NCBI GenBank assembly: GCA_035286365.1
Contig: DATHJZ010000162.1
Location: 1-11,524, forward strand
DNA length: 11,524 nucleotides
Direction: 5' to 3'
Origin: CADEED01 sp035286365
GTDB taxonomy: Bacteria > Pseudomonadota > Gammaproteobacteria > Steroidobacterales > Steroidobacteraceae
Below, piece by piece: positions 1 to 7,333 of the stretch. How positions within the stretch are numbered: position 1 is the stretch's first letter; each line of letters opens with the position of its first letter. The translations under genes were made by a program, and so were the position numbers. The notes below the pieces were generated by a model. That model was not told the origin of the DNA and made no database searches. It was given only the letters and a program-made list of their open reading frames with translations.

Positions 1-55
1 ACGTTCAGGAATAGATCGTCCGCCTGATCCTTCCCTAAGGAGCGCCCGCGCCGCC

Positions 56-2239
56 ATGGATTATGCGTCGACGCTCCTTCAGCTTCTGCCCAGTGCCCGG
101 CGACTGCCGGGCCTGCGCGAGCTGCTCAACAGCATCGAGACGTACCTCCCGGCCGAACAGGTCGATCGGGTGCGCGCGGCCGTGGAATTCGGTGCCGAGG
201 CGCACGAGGGCCAGAAGCGCCTTTCGGGCGAGCCGTACATCGCCCACCCGCTCGCGGCCGCGCAGATTCTCGCCGACCTGCACCTCGACCCCGACACGAT
301 CATCGCGGCGATCCTGCACGACGTCATCGAAGACACACCGATCTCGAAAGAGGATCTCTCGGCGAAATTCGGCGCGCCGGTGGCCGAGATCGTCGACGGT
401 GTAACGAAGCTCGACCAGATCCAGTTCAAGTCGCGCGCCGAGGCGCAGGCGGAATCCTTCCGCAAGATGGTACTGGCGATGGTGCGCGACCTGCGCGTGA
501 TCCTCGTGAAGCTCGCCGACCGCACTCACAACATGCGCACGCTCGATGCGATGGCACCCGCGCGGCGCCGCGCGGTGGCGCGCGAGACGCTCGACATCTA
601 CGCGCCCATTGCCGGACGCCTCGGGCTCTACAACATGAAGCTCGAGCTCGAGGATTTAGGCTTCGAGGCCGCGTTTCCCCATCGCTACAAGGTGCTCGAT
701 CGCGCACTGAAGAAAGCGCGCGGCAACCAGAAGCAGTTCCTCAACAAGATCGCCGAGACGATGCGCATCGCGCTGGTGAAGGCCGATCTCAAGGCCGATG
801 TCAGCACGCGCGAGAAACATCTGTACAGCATCTACAGCAAGATGCTGCGCAAGGCCGCGCCGCTGTCGGAGATCGTCGACGTGTTCGGTTTGCGCGTGGT
901 GGTCGACAAGGCGGACTCCTGTTATCGCGCGCTCGGCGTCGTGCATGCGGCGTACAAGCCGATGCCGGGCCGCTTCAAGGATTACATCGCGATTCCACGC
1001 GTCAACGGCTATCAATCGCTGCACACCACCTTGTTTGGACCCAACGGCATTCCGATCGAGGTGCAGATCCGCACCGAGGACATGCATCGCGTGGCCGAAG
1101 CCGGCATCGCCGCGCACTGGAAATACAAGGTCAACGAGAGCGAAGGCGGCCAGGACGACCGCGCGCGCGAGTGGCTCGCGAATCTGGTCGACATGCAGGA
1201 AGGCGGCAGCTCCGAGGATTTCCTCGAGAGCGTCAAGGTCGACCTGTTCCCCGACAAGGTCTACGTGTTCACGCCCAAGGGCGAGATCCTGCGGCTGCCG
1301 CGCGGCGCCACCGTGGTGGACTTCGCCTACGCCGTGCACACGGACGTCGGCAACCGCTGCGTCGCCGCCAAGGTAGATAGGCGACTGACTCCGTTGCGTA
1401 CACCGCTGCGTAACGGCCAGACGGTGGAGATCATCACGGCGAAGGGTGCGATGCCGAATCCGTCGTGGGTGAACTTCGTCGTGACCGCCAAGGCCAGGGC
1501 CGCCGTGCGCCACTATCTGAAAGGCCTGCGGCGACAGGAAGCGATCGAGCTCGGCGCGCGACTCATCAACCAGGCGCTGGGCGAGTTCCGGCTGTCACTC
1601 GAAGAGGTGGCGGCCGAAACGTTGAATGCCGCCGTCGTCGAGCTCGGCATGCACGACGTCGACGAGCTCTACGAAAAGGTGGGTTTGGGCGAACGCCTCG
1701 CGCCGCTGGTCGCGCGCCGCCTGCTGCCGACCAAGGCGAGTGAGGAATCATTCTCCGGCGCGCCCGCGCCTCTGGCCATTGCGGGAACCGAGGGTCTGCT
1801 GGTGGCTTACGCACGCTGCTGCTTCCCGATTCCCGACGATCCGATCTTCGCGTTCCTGTCAGCGGGCCGCGGCGTCGTGGTGCACCGGGAAAACTGCGTC
1901 AACGTCGAGGACTATCGCAAGCATCCCGAGAACTGGCTGCCGGTGGCCTGGCAGGCAACCACCGACAAGGTATTCAGCTCGGAAATCCGCGTCGAAGTTG
2001 CCAACAAGATGGGTGTGCTGGCTGCCGTGGCCGCGGCGATTTCCTCCGGCGATACCAACATCGAACGCGTCGCGGTCGAAGAAAAGGACGCTGACAGTTC
2101 CTCGCTGGTGTTCGAGCTGCGAGTGCGCAATCGCGAGCATCTCGCGCGCGTCGTGAAAGTCATCCGGCGCATGCCCGAAGTCTTGAAGGTCACGCGTACA
2201 ATTGCCAGCCACGGCCGCGCCGCGCGCGCGCCCGACTAG
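56..2239 (+). CDS. spoT: Bifunctional (p)ppGpp synthetase/hydrolase, SpoT/Rel family
   Basis: Cytosolic 727-residue enzyme that makes and degrades the alarmone (p)ppGpp. Family domains are all present in order. The N-terminal HD hydrolase carries H64 and the HDVIEDT motif at 88-94. The synthetase domain (about 250-360) shows RFKD at 306-309, NGYQSLHT at 317-324 and EVQIRT at 335-340. The TGS domain is at about 398-460, then a helical region, a Cys-containing region (RCCF at 587-590, H610, C614) and a C-terminal ACT domain (about 640-715). An RxKD rather than ExDD synthetase motif is typical of bifunctional SpoT/Rel enzymes and not of hydrolase-dead RelA, and the intact HD motif agrees. Length fits the family (about 700). 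The ATG is preceded by AAGGAG 13 nt upstream, a slightly long spacing. ridA follows after 26 nt and recG after that, an order seen in gammaproteobacteria, where rpoZ usually precedes spoT. Identification is secure; dual activity is inferred from motifs. Confidence 0.96.
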   Translation: MDYASTLLQLLPSARRLPGLRELLNSIETYLPAEQVDRVRAAVEFGAEAHEGQKRLSGEPYIAHPLAAAQILADLHLDPDTIIAAILHDVIEDTPISKEDLSAKFGAPVAEIVDGVTKLDQIQFKSRAEAQAESFRKMVLAMVRDLRVILVKLADRTHNMRTLDAMAPARRRAVARETLDIYAPIAGRLGLYNMKLELEDLGFEAAFPHRYKVLDRALKKARGNQKQFLNKIAETMRIALVKADLKADVSTREKHLYSIYSKMLRKAAPLSEIVDVFGLRVVVDKADSCYRALGVVHAAYKPMPGRFKDYIAIPRVNGYQSLHTTLFGPNGIPIEVQIRTEDMHRVAEAGIAAHWKYKVNESEGGQDDRAREWLANLVDMQEGGSSEDFLESVKVDLFPDKVYVFTPKGEILRLPRGATVVDFAYAVHTDVGNRCVAAKVDRRLTPLRTPLRNGQTVEIITAKGAMPNPSWVNFVVTAKARAAVRHYLKGLRRQEAIELGARLINQALGEFRLSLEEVAAETLNAAVVELGMHDVDELYEKVGLGERLAPLVARRLLPTKASEESFSGAPAPLAIAGTEGLLVAYARCCFPIPDDPIFAFLSAGRGVVVHRENCVNVEDYRKHPENWLPVAWQATTDKVFSSEIRVEVANKMGVLAAVAAAISSGDTNIERVAVEEKDADSSSLVFELRVRNREHLARVVKVIRRMPEVLKVTRTIASHGRAARAPD

Positions 2240-2265
2240 CTCGTCAGGTTTCCAGGAGTTTCGCG

Positions 2266-2655
2266 ATGACTATCGTTCGCATGGCCATCCATTCGGATCA
2301 GGCCCCGAAGGCCATTGGCCCCTATTCACAGGCCATCCGTGTCGGCGACACGGTGTACATGGCGGGCCAGATCCCGCTCGATCCAGTCACCATGCAGATG
2401 GTCGAGGGCGACTTCGAGAAAGAAGCGCGCCGCGTGTTCGAAAACATCAAGGCGGTGATCGCGGCCGCGGGCGGCACGTTCGACCAGGTCGTGAAGGTGA
2501 CGATCTTCCTCACCGACTTCGTCAACTTCGCGAAGGTGAACGAGATCATGGCGCAGTATTTCAAAGAGCCCTTTCCGGCTCGTTCGACGGTCGCGGTAGC
2601 GGCGCTGCCGCGCAATGCGCGCGTCGAAGTCGAGTGCACGCTGCAGCTCGGCTGA
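2266..2655 (+). CDS. ridA: RidA family 2-iminobutanoate/2-iminopropanoate deaminase
   Basis: Small cytosolic protein of 129 residues (E. coli RidA has 128). The family hydrolyses reactive enamine/imine intermediates released by PLP enzymes such as threonine dehydratase and so protects other PLP enzymes from damage. The signature features are visible: AIGPYSQ with Y20, the SGQIP-like segment AGQIPLDP at 33-40, and PARS with R106, which aligns with the catalytic arginine of E. coli RidA. E121 in RVEVE aligns with its conserved glutamate. AGGAG at 2253-2257 sits 8 nt before the ATG and supports this start; an in-frame ATG five codons later would give an equally plausible core. It lies between spoT and recG, where E. 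coli carries trmH. The stop codon overlaps the likely recG ribosome-binding site, so the three genes are probably co-transcribed. Confidence 0.94.
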   Translation: MTIVRMAIHSDQAPKAIGPYSQAIRVGDTVYMAGQIPLDPVTMQMVEGDFEKEARRVFENIKAVIAAAGGTFDQVVKVTIFLTDFVNFAKVNEIMAQYFKEPFPARSTVAVAALPRNARVEVECTLQLG

Positions 2656-2658
2656 GGA
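2654..2658 (+). promoter_or_regulatory. Candidate ribosome-binding site of recG, overlapping the ridA stop
   Basis: GAGGA begins inside the ridA TGA codon (2653-2655) and ends 13 nt before an in-frame GTG at 2672. This favours the GTG over the upstream ATG at 2615, which would force a 41-nt overlap with ridA and add 19 residues without family similarity. The spacing is longer than ideal, so this is a modest argument. Confidence 0.5.
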
Positions 2659-2671
2659 TTTCCCGACTACC

Positions 2672-4771
2672 GTGGCAACTCCAGCGCCACACGTCCCGCC
2701 GCACGAACAACGTCCGGTCGGCTCGTTGCGTGGCGTCGGTCCTGCACTCGCGGAAAAACTCGAGAAGCTCGGGGTCACGCAGGTGCAGGATCTGCTGTTC
2801 GTGCTGCCCACGCGCTACGAAGATCGTACGCAGATTTCGGAGATCGGTGCGGTGCGCGCGGGGCTGCGCGCGGTGGTCGAAGGCGAAATCCAGCTCACCG
2901 AGGTCGCCTATCGGCGTCGACGCCAGCTGTTGTGCCGTATCACCGACGGCACCGGCTCGCTCACCTTGCGCTTCTTCTACTTTTCGGGTGCGCAGCAGGC
3001 GGGCCTCGCACGCGGCACGCGCCTGCGCTGTTTCGGCGAAGTGCGCCGCGGCCCGCTCGGCCTCGAGATCGTGCACCCCGAGTACCGCCGCCTCGCCGAC
3101 GCCGCGGCGCCGCTCGAAGAGGTTCTCACGCCTATCTACCCGACCACCGAAGGCGTGCCGCAGGCACGCTTGCGTTCATTGATCGACCTGGCACTGCAGG
3201 AGGCCGAAAGAGCCGGGGTACGCGACTGGATCCCGCCGGCAATGCTGACGAAGCTCGAGTTGCCGTCGCTCGTGGATGCGCTTTCGATGATGCATCGCCC
3301 GCCGCGCGATGTTCATCTCGGCGAGCTGCTCTCCGGCCGTCATCCCGCGCAGCGCCGCCTCGCCTTCGAAGAACTGCTGGCGCACCAGTTGTCGTTGCGG
3401 CTCCTGCGGCAGACGATCAAGGCGGATCCGGCCGAGCCGCTGCGCGATTCCGACCAGCTCGAACAGCGGCTGCTGAAATCACTGCCCTTTGCGCTCACCG
3501 GCGCGCAGCGCCGCGCGCTGGACGAGGTCGACCGCGATCTGCTCACCGATCGGCCGATGGTGCGCCTCGTGCAGGGCGATGTGGGCTGCGGGAAGACCGT
3601 GGTAGCGGCCGCGGCCGCGGCGCGCACCGTGGGTTCGGGATTGCAGGTGGCGTTCATGGCGCCCACCGAGCTGCTGGCAGAACAGCACGCGAAGAATTTC
3701 GAACAGTGGTTCCGGCCGCTCGAGATTCCCGTTGCGCTCGTGACCGGCTCGTTGCCGGCGCGCACGCGGCGCAGTGCGCTCGAGGCAGCCGCGAGCGGCG
3801 AGATCAAACTCGTCATCGGCACGCATGCGCTGTTTCAGGAATCGATGGAATTCGCGCGCCTCGGCCTGGTCATCGTCGACGAGCAGCATCGCTTCGGCGT
3901 GCATCAGCGCCTGGCGCTGCGCGAGAAGGGCGCGCGCGGCGGCCAGTTGCCACACCAGCTGATCATGACGGCGACGCCCATCCCGCGCACGCTGGCCATG
4001 ACCGCTTACGCCGATCTCGATGTGTCGGTGATCGATGAACTGCCGCCCGGCCGCACACCGGTGAAAACCGTGGTGCTGCCCGAGAGTCGTCGCGACGAGA
4101 TCGTGCAGCGCATTCACCGGCAGGTGCTCGAGGGCCGGCAGGCGTACTGGGTCTGTCCGCTCATCGATGAATCGGAAGAGCTGCGCTACCAGGCCGCCGA
4201 GGAGACCGCCGCCGCGCTGGCGGAAGCATTGCCGGAGGTGCGTGTCGGTCTCGTGCACGGCCGCATGCCGGCGCGCGAGAAGGAACGCGGCATGTACGCG
4301 TTCAAGGCCGGCACGATCGGGTTGTTAGTTGCCACCACGGTCATCGAAGTCGGCGTCGACGTGCCCAATGCCACGCTCATGGTCATCGAGAACGCCGAGC
4401 GCATGGGACTCGCGCAGTTGCACCAGCTGCGCGGGCGCGTCGGTCGCGGCGCGCACGAGAGCCACTGCGTGTTGTTGTACGGCGGCAAGTTGAGCGAAAT
4501 GGCGCGCGCGCGGCTCGCGGCGATCCGCGAAACCAACGACGGGTTCGAGATCGCGCGTCGCGATCTGGAACTGCGCGGCCCCGGCGAACTGCTCGGTACC
4601 CGGCAGACGGGCCTGGCCGAAATGCGCGTTGCCGATCTGATGCGCGATGCGGATCTGCTGCCGGAAGTGCAATCCGCCGCCGAGCTGCTGCTTGGACATA
4701 ATCCTGAAGCCGTGAGCGGACTTACGCGGCGCTGGGTCGGAGCGGGCGAGCGCTACGGCCGGATCGGGTAG
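2672..4771 (+). CDS. recG: ATP-dependent DNA helicase RecG
   Basis: 699-residue superfamily 2 helicase (E. coli RecG has 693) that remodels stalled replication forks and branch-migrates Holliday junctions. An N-terminal wedge/OB region (about 1-150, including RYEDRT and the FFYFSG segment) is followed by the helicase core. Motif I is GDVGCGKT at 302-309, with Cys where RecG more often has Ser. Motif II is DEQH at 403-406, motif III TATPIP at 433-438, and motif VI QLRGRVGRG at 585-593. The C-terminal RecG segment containing RGPGELLGTRQTG is intact. Similarity to E. coli RecG as I recall it runs the whole length. The GTG start was chosen because it follows the ridA stop by 16 nt and removes a non-conserved extension; an ATG at 2615 is the alternative. 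Function is secure, the start is not. It ends the spoT-ridA-recG group. Confidence 0.96.
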   Translation: MATPAPHVPPHEQRPVGSLRGVGPALAEKLEKLGVTQVQDLLFVLPTRYEDRTQISEIGAVRAGLRAVVEGEIQLTEVAYRRRRQLLCRITDGTGSLTLRFFYFSGAQQAGLARGTRLRCFGEVRRGPLGLEIVHPEYRRLADAAAPLEEVLTPIYPTTEGVPQARLRSLIDLALQEAERAGVRDWIPPAMLTKLELPSLVDALSMMHRPPRDVHLGELLSGRHPAQRRLAFEELLAHQLSLRLLRQTIKADPAEPLRDSDQLEQRLLKSLPFALTGAQRRALDEVDRDLLTDRPMVRLVQGDVGCGKTVVAAAAAARTVGSGLQVAFMAPTELLAEQHAKNFEQWFRPLEIPVALVTGSLPARTRRSALEAAASGEIKLVIGTHALFQESMEFARLGLVIVDEQHRFGVHQRLALREKGARGGQLPHQLIMTATPIPRTLAMTAYADLDVSVIDELPPGRTPVKTVVLPESRRDEIVQRIHRQVLEGRQAYWVCPLIDESEELRYQAAEETAAALAEALPEVRVGLVHGRMPAREKERGMYAFKAGTIGLLVATTVIEVGVDVPNATLMVIENAERMGLAQLHQLRGRVGRGAHESHCVLLYGGKLSEMARARLAAIRETNDGFEIARRDLELRGPGELLGTRQTGLAEMRVADLMRDADLLPEVQSAAELLLGHNPEAVSGLTRRWVGAGERYGRIG

Positions 4772-4813
4772 GGCCCTGTCTCACGGTTTGAGCGCATAGA
4801 TTAAGAATGCGGG

Positions 4814-4842
4814 TTGAGCTCCAAATGCGAATCATTTACATT
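4814..4842 (+). promoter_or_regulatory. Candidate sigma70 promoter of tonB
   Basis: TTGAGC (4814-4819, 4 of 6 to TTGACA) and TACATT (4837-4842, 4 of 6 to TATAAT) are separated by 17 bp in the gap between recG and tonB. The -10 element overlaps the Fur-like box. The predicted transcript would begin near 4849, only about 8 nt before the tonB ATG. Both hexamers are weak matches, so this is a proposal. Confidence 0.35.
4826..4840 (+). promoter_or_regulatory. Fur-like box upstream of tonB
   Basis: TGCGAATCATTTACA matches the 7-1-7 Fur consensus TGATAATNATTATCA at 11 of 14 informative positions. It lies 16 nt before the tonB ATG, where a bound repressor would block RNA polymerase. Fur repression of tonB under iron sufficiency is well known in gammaproteobacteria, so site and gene fit each other. 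Binding itself is inferred. Confidence 0.65.
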
Positions 4843-4856
4843 CGTAGCCCAGACCC

Positions 4857-5555
4857 ATGGCCGTCCAGCTCATCAACGACATGCCCGATGCCGAGGTTCA
4901 CCGCGGTGAACCGGTGCGGGAGTTCCTGCGCGCATTGAATGCGCCGCGCGCGGAGAAGTCGGTTCCCAGCCGTACCTCTGGCCGCGCGACCATTCTCGGG
5001 GCGACGATCGCTCTGCACGTGATCGCCATCGTCGGATTTCTGCAGATGAAGATGCACGAGCAGTCCAGAGAAACTGCGGCGCCCATCATCGCTTCGCTCA
5101 TCGAAGCGCCCGCGCAGCCGGACGAGACGCCACCGCAGTACACGCCGCCACCGATGAACGTGGTCTATTCGTTGCCGACTCCGCAGGACCTCTCGATTGA
5201 AACCGAGACCGCCATTACTGTCCCGGAGCCGACTACGAACGCGATCGCGCCGAATTCAACGAGCGTCGCGCCGCCCATGATCGACTCGGTCGAGTACGTT
5301 CGTGCACCGCCGCCGGTGTACCCGCGGGAGTCGCAGCGCAAGCGCGAGCACGGCACCGTGGTGTTGCGTGTGCTGGTCGATGCGCTGGGCCGGCCCGCGC
5401 AGATCCAGGTCGAACGCTCCAGCGGTCATGAACGTCTCGACACGGCCGCTCGTGACGCCGTGTCGAAATTTCTCTTCAGGCCGTACGAAGTCGACGGCAT
5501 CGCAAAGCCCGCGCAGGTCCTGATCCCGATCGGCTTCGAACCGCGCGCCAGCTGA
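4857..5555 (+). CDS. tonB: TonB family energy-transducing protein
   Basis: 232-residue inner-membrane-anchored periplasmic protein that, with ExbB/ExbD, passes proton-motive force to TonB-dependent outer-membrane receptors. An N-terminal cytoplasmic stretch of about 43 residues precedes one membrane helix at about 44-63. That helix carries T50 and H54, spaced like S16 and H20 of the E. coli TonB helix. A Pro-rich periplasmic linker (about 83-155) follows, then a TonB C-terminal domain (about 152-230) beginning with the characteristic PVYPRES and containing GTVVLRVLVDALGRP. The cytoplasmic tail is longer than the roughly 10 residues of E. coli TonB. No Shine-Dalgarno sequence precedes the ATG, and a second in-frame ATG at 4881 has none either. 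The Fur-like box upstream suggests iron control. No exbB or exbD lies in the window, so its partners are encoded elsewhere. Family assignment is secure; which receptors it serves cannot be told. Confidence 0.9.
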   Translation: MAVQLINDMPDAEVHRGEPVREFLRALNAPRAEKSVPSRTSGRATILGATIALHVIAIVGFLQMKMHEQSRETAAPIIASLIEAPAQPDETPPQYTPPPMNVVYSLPTPQDLSIETETAITVPEPTTNAIAPNSTSVAPPMIDSVEYVRAPPPVYPRESQRKREHGTVVLRVLVDALGRPAQIQVERSSGHERLDTAARDAVSKFLFRPYEVDGIAKPAQVLIPIGFEPRAS

Positions 5556-5563
5556 AGCAGCGC

Positions 5564-5583
5564 GGCGCGCTATGATGCGCGCC
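5564..5583 (+). repeat. Perfect 7-bp inverted repeat abutting the ubiA start codon
   Basis: GGCGCGC (5564-5570) and GCGCGCC (5577-5583) flank the 6-nt loop TATGAT, one base before the GTG at 5585. As RNA this would form a strong stem covering the place where a Shine-Dalgarno sequence would be, and none is visible. As DNA the loop matches the -10 hexamer TATAAT at 5 of 6 positions, which would put a transcription start at or next to the GTG. No T-run follows, so a Rho-independent terminator is unlikely. Confidence 0.55.
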
Positions 5584-5584
5584 A

Positions 5585-6520
5585 GTGGCTAACCAGCTCC
5601 TGACCGATTTCGATTTAACGCCGCCGCCGTCCAACGCGCGGCTCACCGCTGCGCGCTATTCGCGCCGCATCCGCGATCTCATCGAGCTCGCGCGCCTGCA
5701 CCGGCCGATCGGCATCTGGCTGCTGTTGTGGCCGGTGTTGTGGGCCGTATGGATCGCCGGTGCATCGCATCCCAGCCCGCAGGTCGTGGTCATCTTCGTG
5801 CTGGGCACGGTCGCGATGCGTTCGGCGGGCTGCGTGATCAACGACCTTTTCGATCGCGACTTCGATCCGTTCGTGAAGCGCACCCGCGACCGGCCGGTGG
5901 CGTCGCGGCGCATTTCACCCGCCGAGGCGGCGGTGTGGTTTCTCGCGCTCATTTCGGTAGCGCTGGCGCTGGTGCTGCAGCTCGATCCGTTCACCATCCG
6001 CATGTCGGTGTTCGGCGCGTTCCTCGCGGTCACCTACCCCCTGTTCAAGCGCTTCTTCCCATTGCCGCAGTTCTACCTGGGCGTGGCGTTCAGCTGGGGG
6101 GTGCCGATGGCGTTCAATGCGCAGAACGGCAACGTTCCACGCGTCGCGTGGATCATCTTCTTCGCCGGCATCATTTGGGCGGCCATCTACGACACGATGT
6201 ACGCGATGGTCGATCGCGACGACGACCTGAAGATCGGCGTGAAATCGAGCGCCATCGTATTCGGCGACATGGATCGGCTCATCATCGGCGTGTTGCAGGC
6301 GCTGATGTTGTTCGCGTTGTATCTCGTCGGCACGAACATGGAATTCGGCTACTGGTACAACGCCGGGCTGGTTGGCGCCGCAGTGTTCTTCGCCTGGCAG
6401 CAGTGGCTGATTCGCGCGCGCAAACCCGAGGACTGCTTCGCGGCCTTCCTCAACAATCAGTACGTCGGGCTCGCGATTTTCATCGGTATCCTGCTCGAGT
6501 ACGCGTTCAGCACGCGCTAG
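5585..6520 (+). CDS. ubiA: 4-hydroxybenzoate polyprenyltransferase UbiA
   Basis: 311-residue inner-membrane enzyme that attaches the polyprenyl tail to 4-hydroxybenzoate, the first membrane step of ubiquinone synthesis. The two Asp-rich prenyl-diphosphate/Mg2+ motifs are present: NDLFDRDFD at 86-94 and YDTMYAMVDRDDD at 202-214. PIGIWLLLWPVLWAVW (41-56) starts the first helix, as in E. coli UbiA, and similarity continues to the NNQYVGL segment near the C-terminus. It is about 20 residues longer than E. coli UbiA (290), all at the N-terminus. A stop codon in frame at 5573-5575 makes the GTG at 5585 the first possible start, and no other ATG/GTG/TTG occurs before the first helix. The gene lies 29 nt after tonB and has no visible Shine-Dalgarno sequence; ubiC, often its neighbour, is absent here. 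Downstream it meets the SDR gene tail to tail. Confidence 0.95.
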   Translation: MANQLLTDFDLTPPPSNARLTAARYSRRIRDLIELARLHRPIGIWLLLWPVLWAVWIAGASHPSPQVVVIFVLGTVAMRSAGCVINDLFDRDFDPFVKRTRDRPVASRRISPAEAAVWFLALISVALALVLQLDPFTIRMSVFGAFLAVTYPLFKRFFPLPQFYLGVAFSWGVPMAFNAQNGNVPRVAWIIFFAGIIWAAIYDTMYAMVDRDDDLKIGVKSSAIVFGDMDRLIIGVLQALMLFALYLVGTNMEFGYWYNAGLVGAAVFFAWQQWLIRARKPEDCFAAFLNNQYVGLAIFIGILLEYAFSTR

Positions 6521-6547
6521 CGGAAATCGACCTGGTAGATAGCCAGT

Positions 6548-7312
6548 TCAAGGCATCACCTGTCCACCGTTGACGTGGATGTTCTGGCCGGTGATGTAGC
6601 CGCTCAACGAGGCCGAAGCGAGAAACAGGAACGCGCCGACGCAATCCTGCGGCGTGCCGACGCGCCCGAGCGTCACGGCCTTGCGCATGGCTTCCATGCG
6701 CTCCGGCGGTGTCGCGGCATGAAACGGCGTGGCGATGACGCCCGGAGACACCGTGTTCACGCGAATGCCGCGAGCGCCGAGATCGCGTGCCAGGTGGCGC
6801 GTGAGGTTGTGGATGAACGCCTTGGCCGAAGCGTAGATGGCCGAACCCGGACCGCCGCCGTCGAAGCCGGCAATCGAGCCCACATTTATCACCGCCGGCG
6901 CCGTGCTCTTTTCGAGGAACGGCAGCGCGGCGCGCACCGCGTGAATCACCGCGCGCACGTTGAGGTCGAACACGGCATCGATCAGCGCATCGTCGATGTC
7001 GGCGAACGGCCGGCGTTCGATCAGCGCGCCGGCGTTGTTGATGAGAATGTCGAGCCCGCCCAGCGCCTGCGCGGCCTCGCCCACCACGCGCCGCGCCGCG
7101 CCGCGCTCTGTAAGATCCGCGCGCAGCAGGACGGCTTTCGCGCCCTGCGATTCGATCTGCGCCGCGACCGCGCGCGCCTCAGCCTCGTGCTCGCGAAAGT
7201 GGATTGCCACCGAGCAGCCTTGCGCACCGAACGCCGCAGCAGCGGCGGCGCCAATGCCCGTGCTTGCGCCCGTGACGAGTACGCGTTTGCCGGCCAGGTC
7301 TTCGATCTTCAA
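6548..7312 (-). CDS. SDR family NAD(P)-dependent oxidoreductase, substrate unknown
   Basis: 254-residue cytosolic classical short-chain dehydrogenase/reductase. The Rossmann motif TGASTGIG is at 14-21, NNAG at 92-95, and the catalytic S146 with Y160-x3-K164 form the usual triad. Length and the HVNGGQ C-terminal segment are typical of FabG-like and sugar-dehydrogenase SDRs. The start is TTG, chosen because GAGGGG lies 6 nt upstream on the minus strand and no in-frame ATG occurs before residue 205. It follows the galactose-dehydrogenase-like gene by 21 nt in the same direction, so both are probably one transcript and the SDR likely acts on a sugar or sugar-acid intermediate. Candidates are a second aldose 1-dehydrogenase or a keto-deoxy-sugar-acid dehydrogenase, but sequence alone does not choose. 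Generic labels such as 3-oxoacyl-ACP reductase would be misleading in this context. Confidence 0.88.
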   Translation of the reverse strand: MKIEDLAGKRVLVTGASTGIGAAAAAAFGAQGCSVAIHFREHEAEARAVAAQIESQGAKAVLLRADLTERGAARRVVGEAAQALGGLDILINNAGALIERRPFADIDDALIDAVFDLNVRAVIHAVRAALPFLEKSTAPAVINVGSIAGFDGGGPGSAIYASAKAFIHNLTRHLARDLGARGIRVNTVSPGVIATPFHAATPPERMEAMRKAVTLGRVGTPQDCVGAFLFLASASLSGYITGQNIHVNGGQVMP

Positions 7313-7318
7313 TTGCGA

Positions 7319-7324
7319 CCCCTC
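7319..7324 (-). promoter_or_regulatory. Ribosome-binding site of the SDR gene
   Basis: GAGGGG read on the minus strand lies 6 nt before the TTG at 7312. It is the main support for the TTG start, since no ATG is available in frame near the N-terminus. Confidence 0.7.
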
Positions 7325-7333
7325 GAGAAAGTG

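Noticed and set aside
3..14. GTT CAG GAA TAG at the very start could be the end of rpoZ, which often precedes spoT.
   Set aside because: Four codons cannot be assigned to any protein; the idea rests only on gene order.
656..1513. A 285-codon minus-strand open frame inside spoT.
   Set aside because: It lies entirely within the synthetase and TGS coding region of spoT and shows no motif of its own.
2615..2671. ATG at 2615 as the recG start.
   Set aside because: It would overlap ridA by 41 nt and add 19 residues unlike RecG N-termini; the GTG at 2672 follows a Shine-Dalgarno-like GAGGA.
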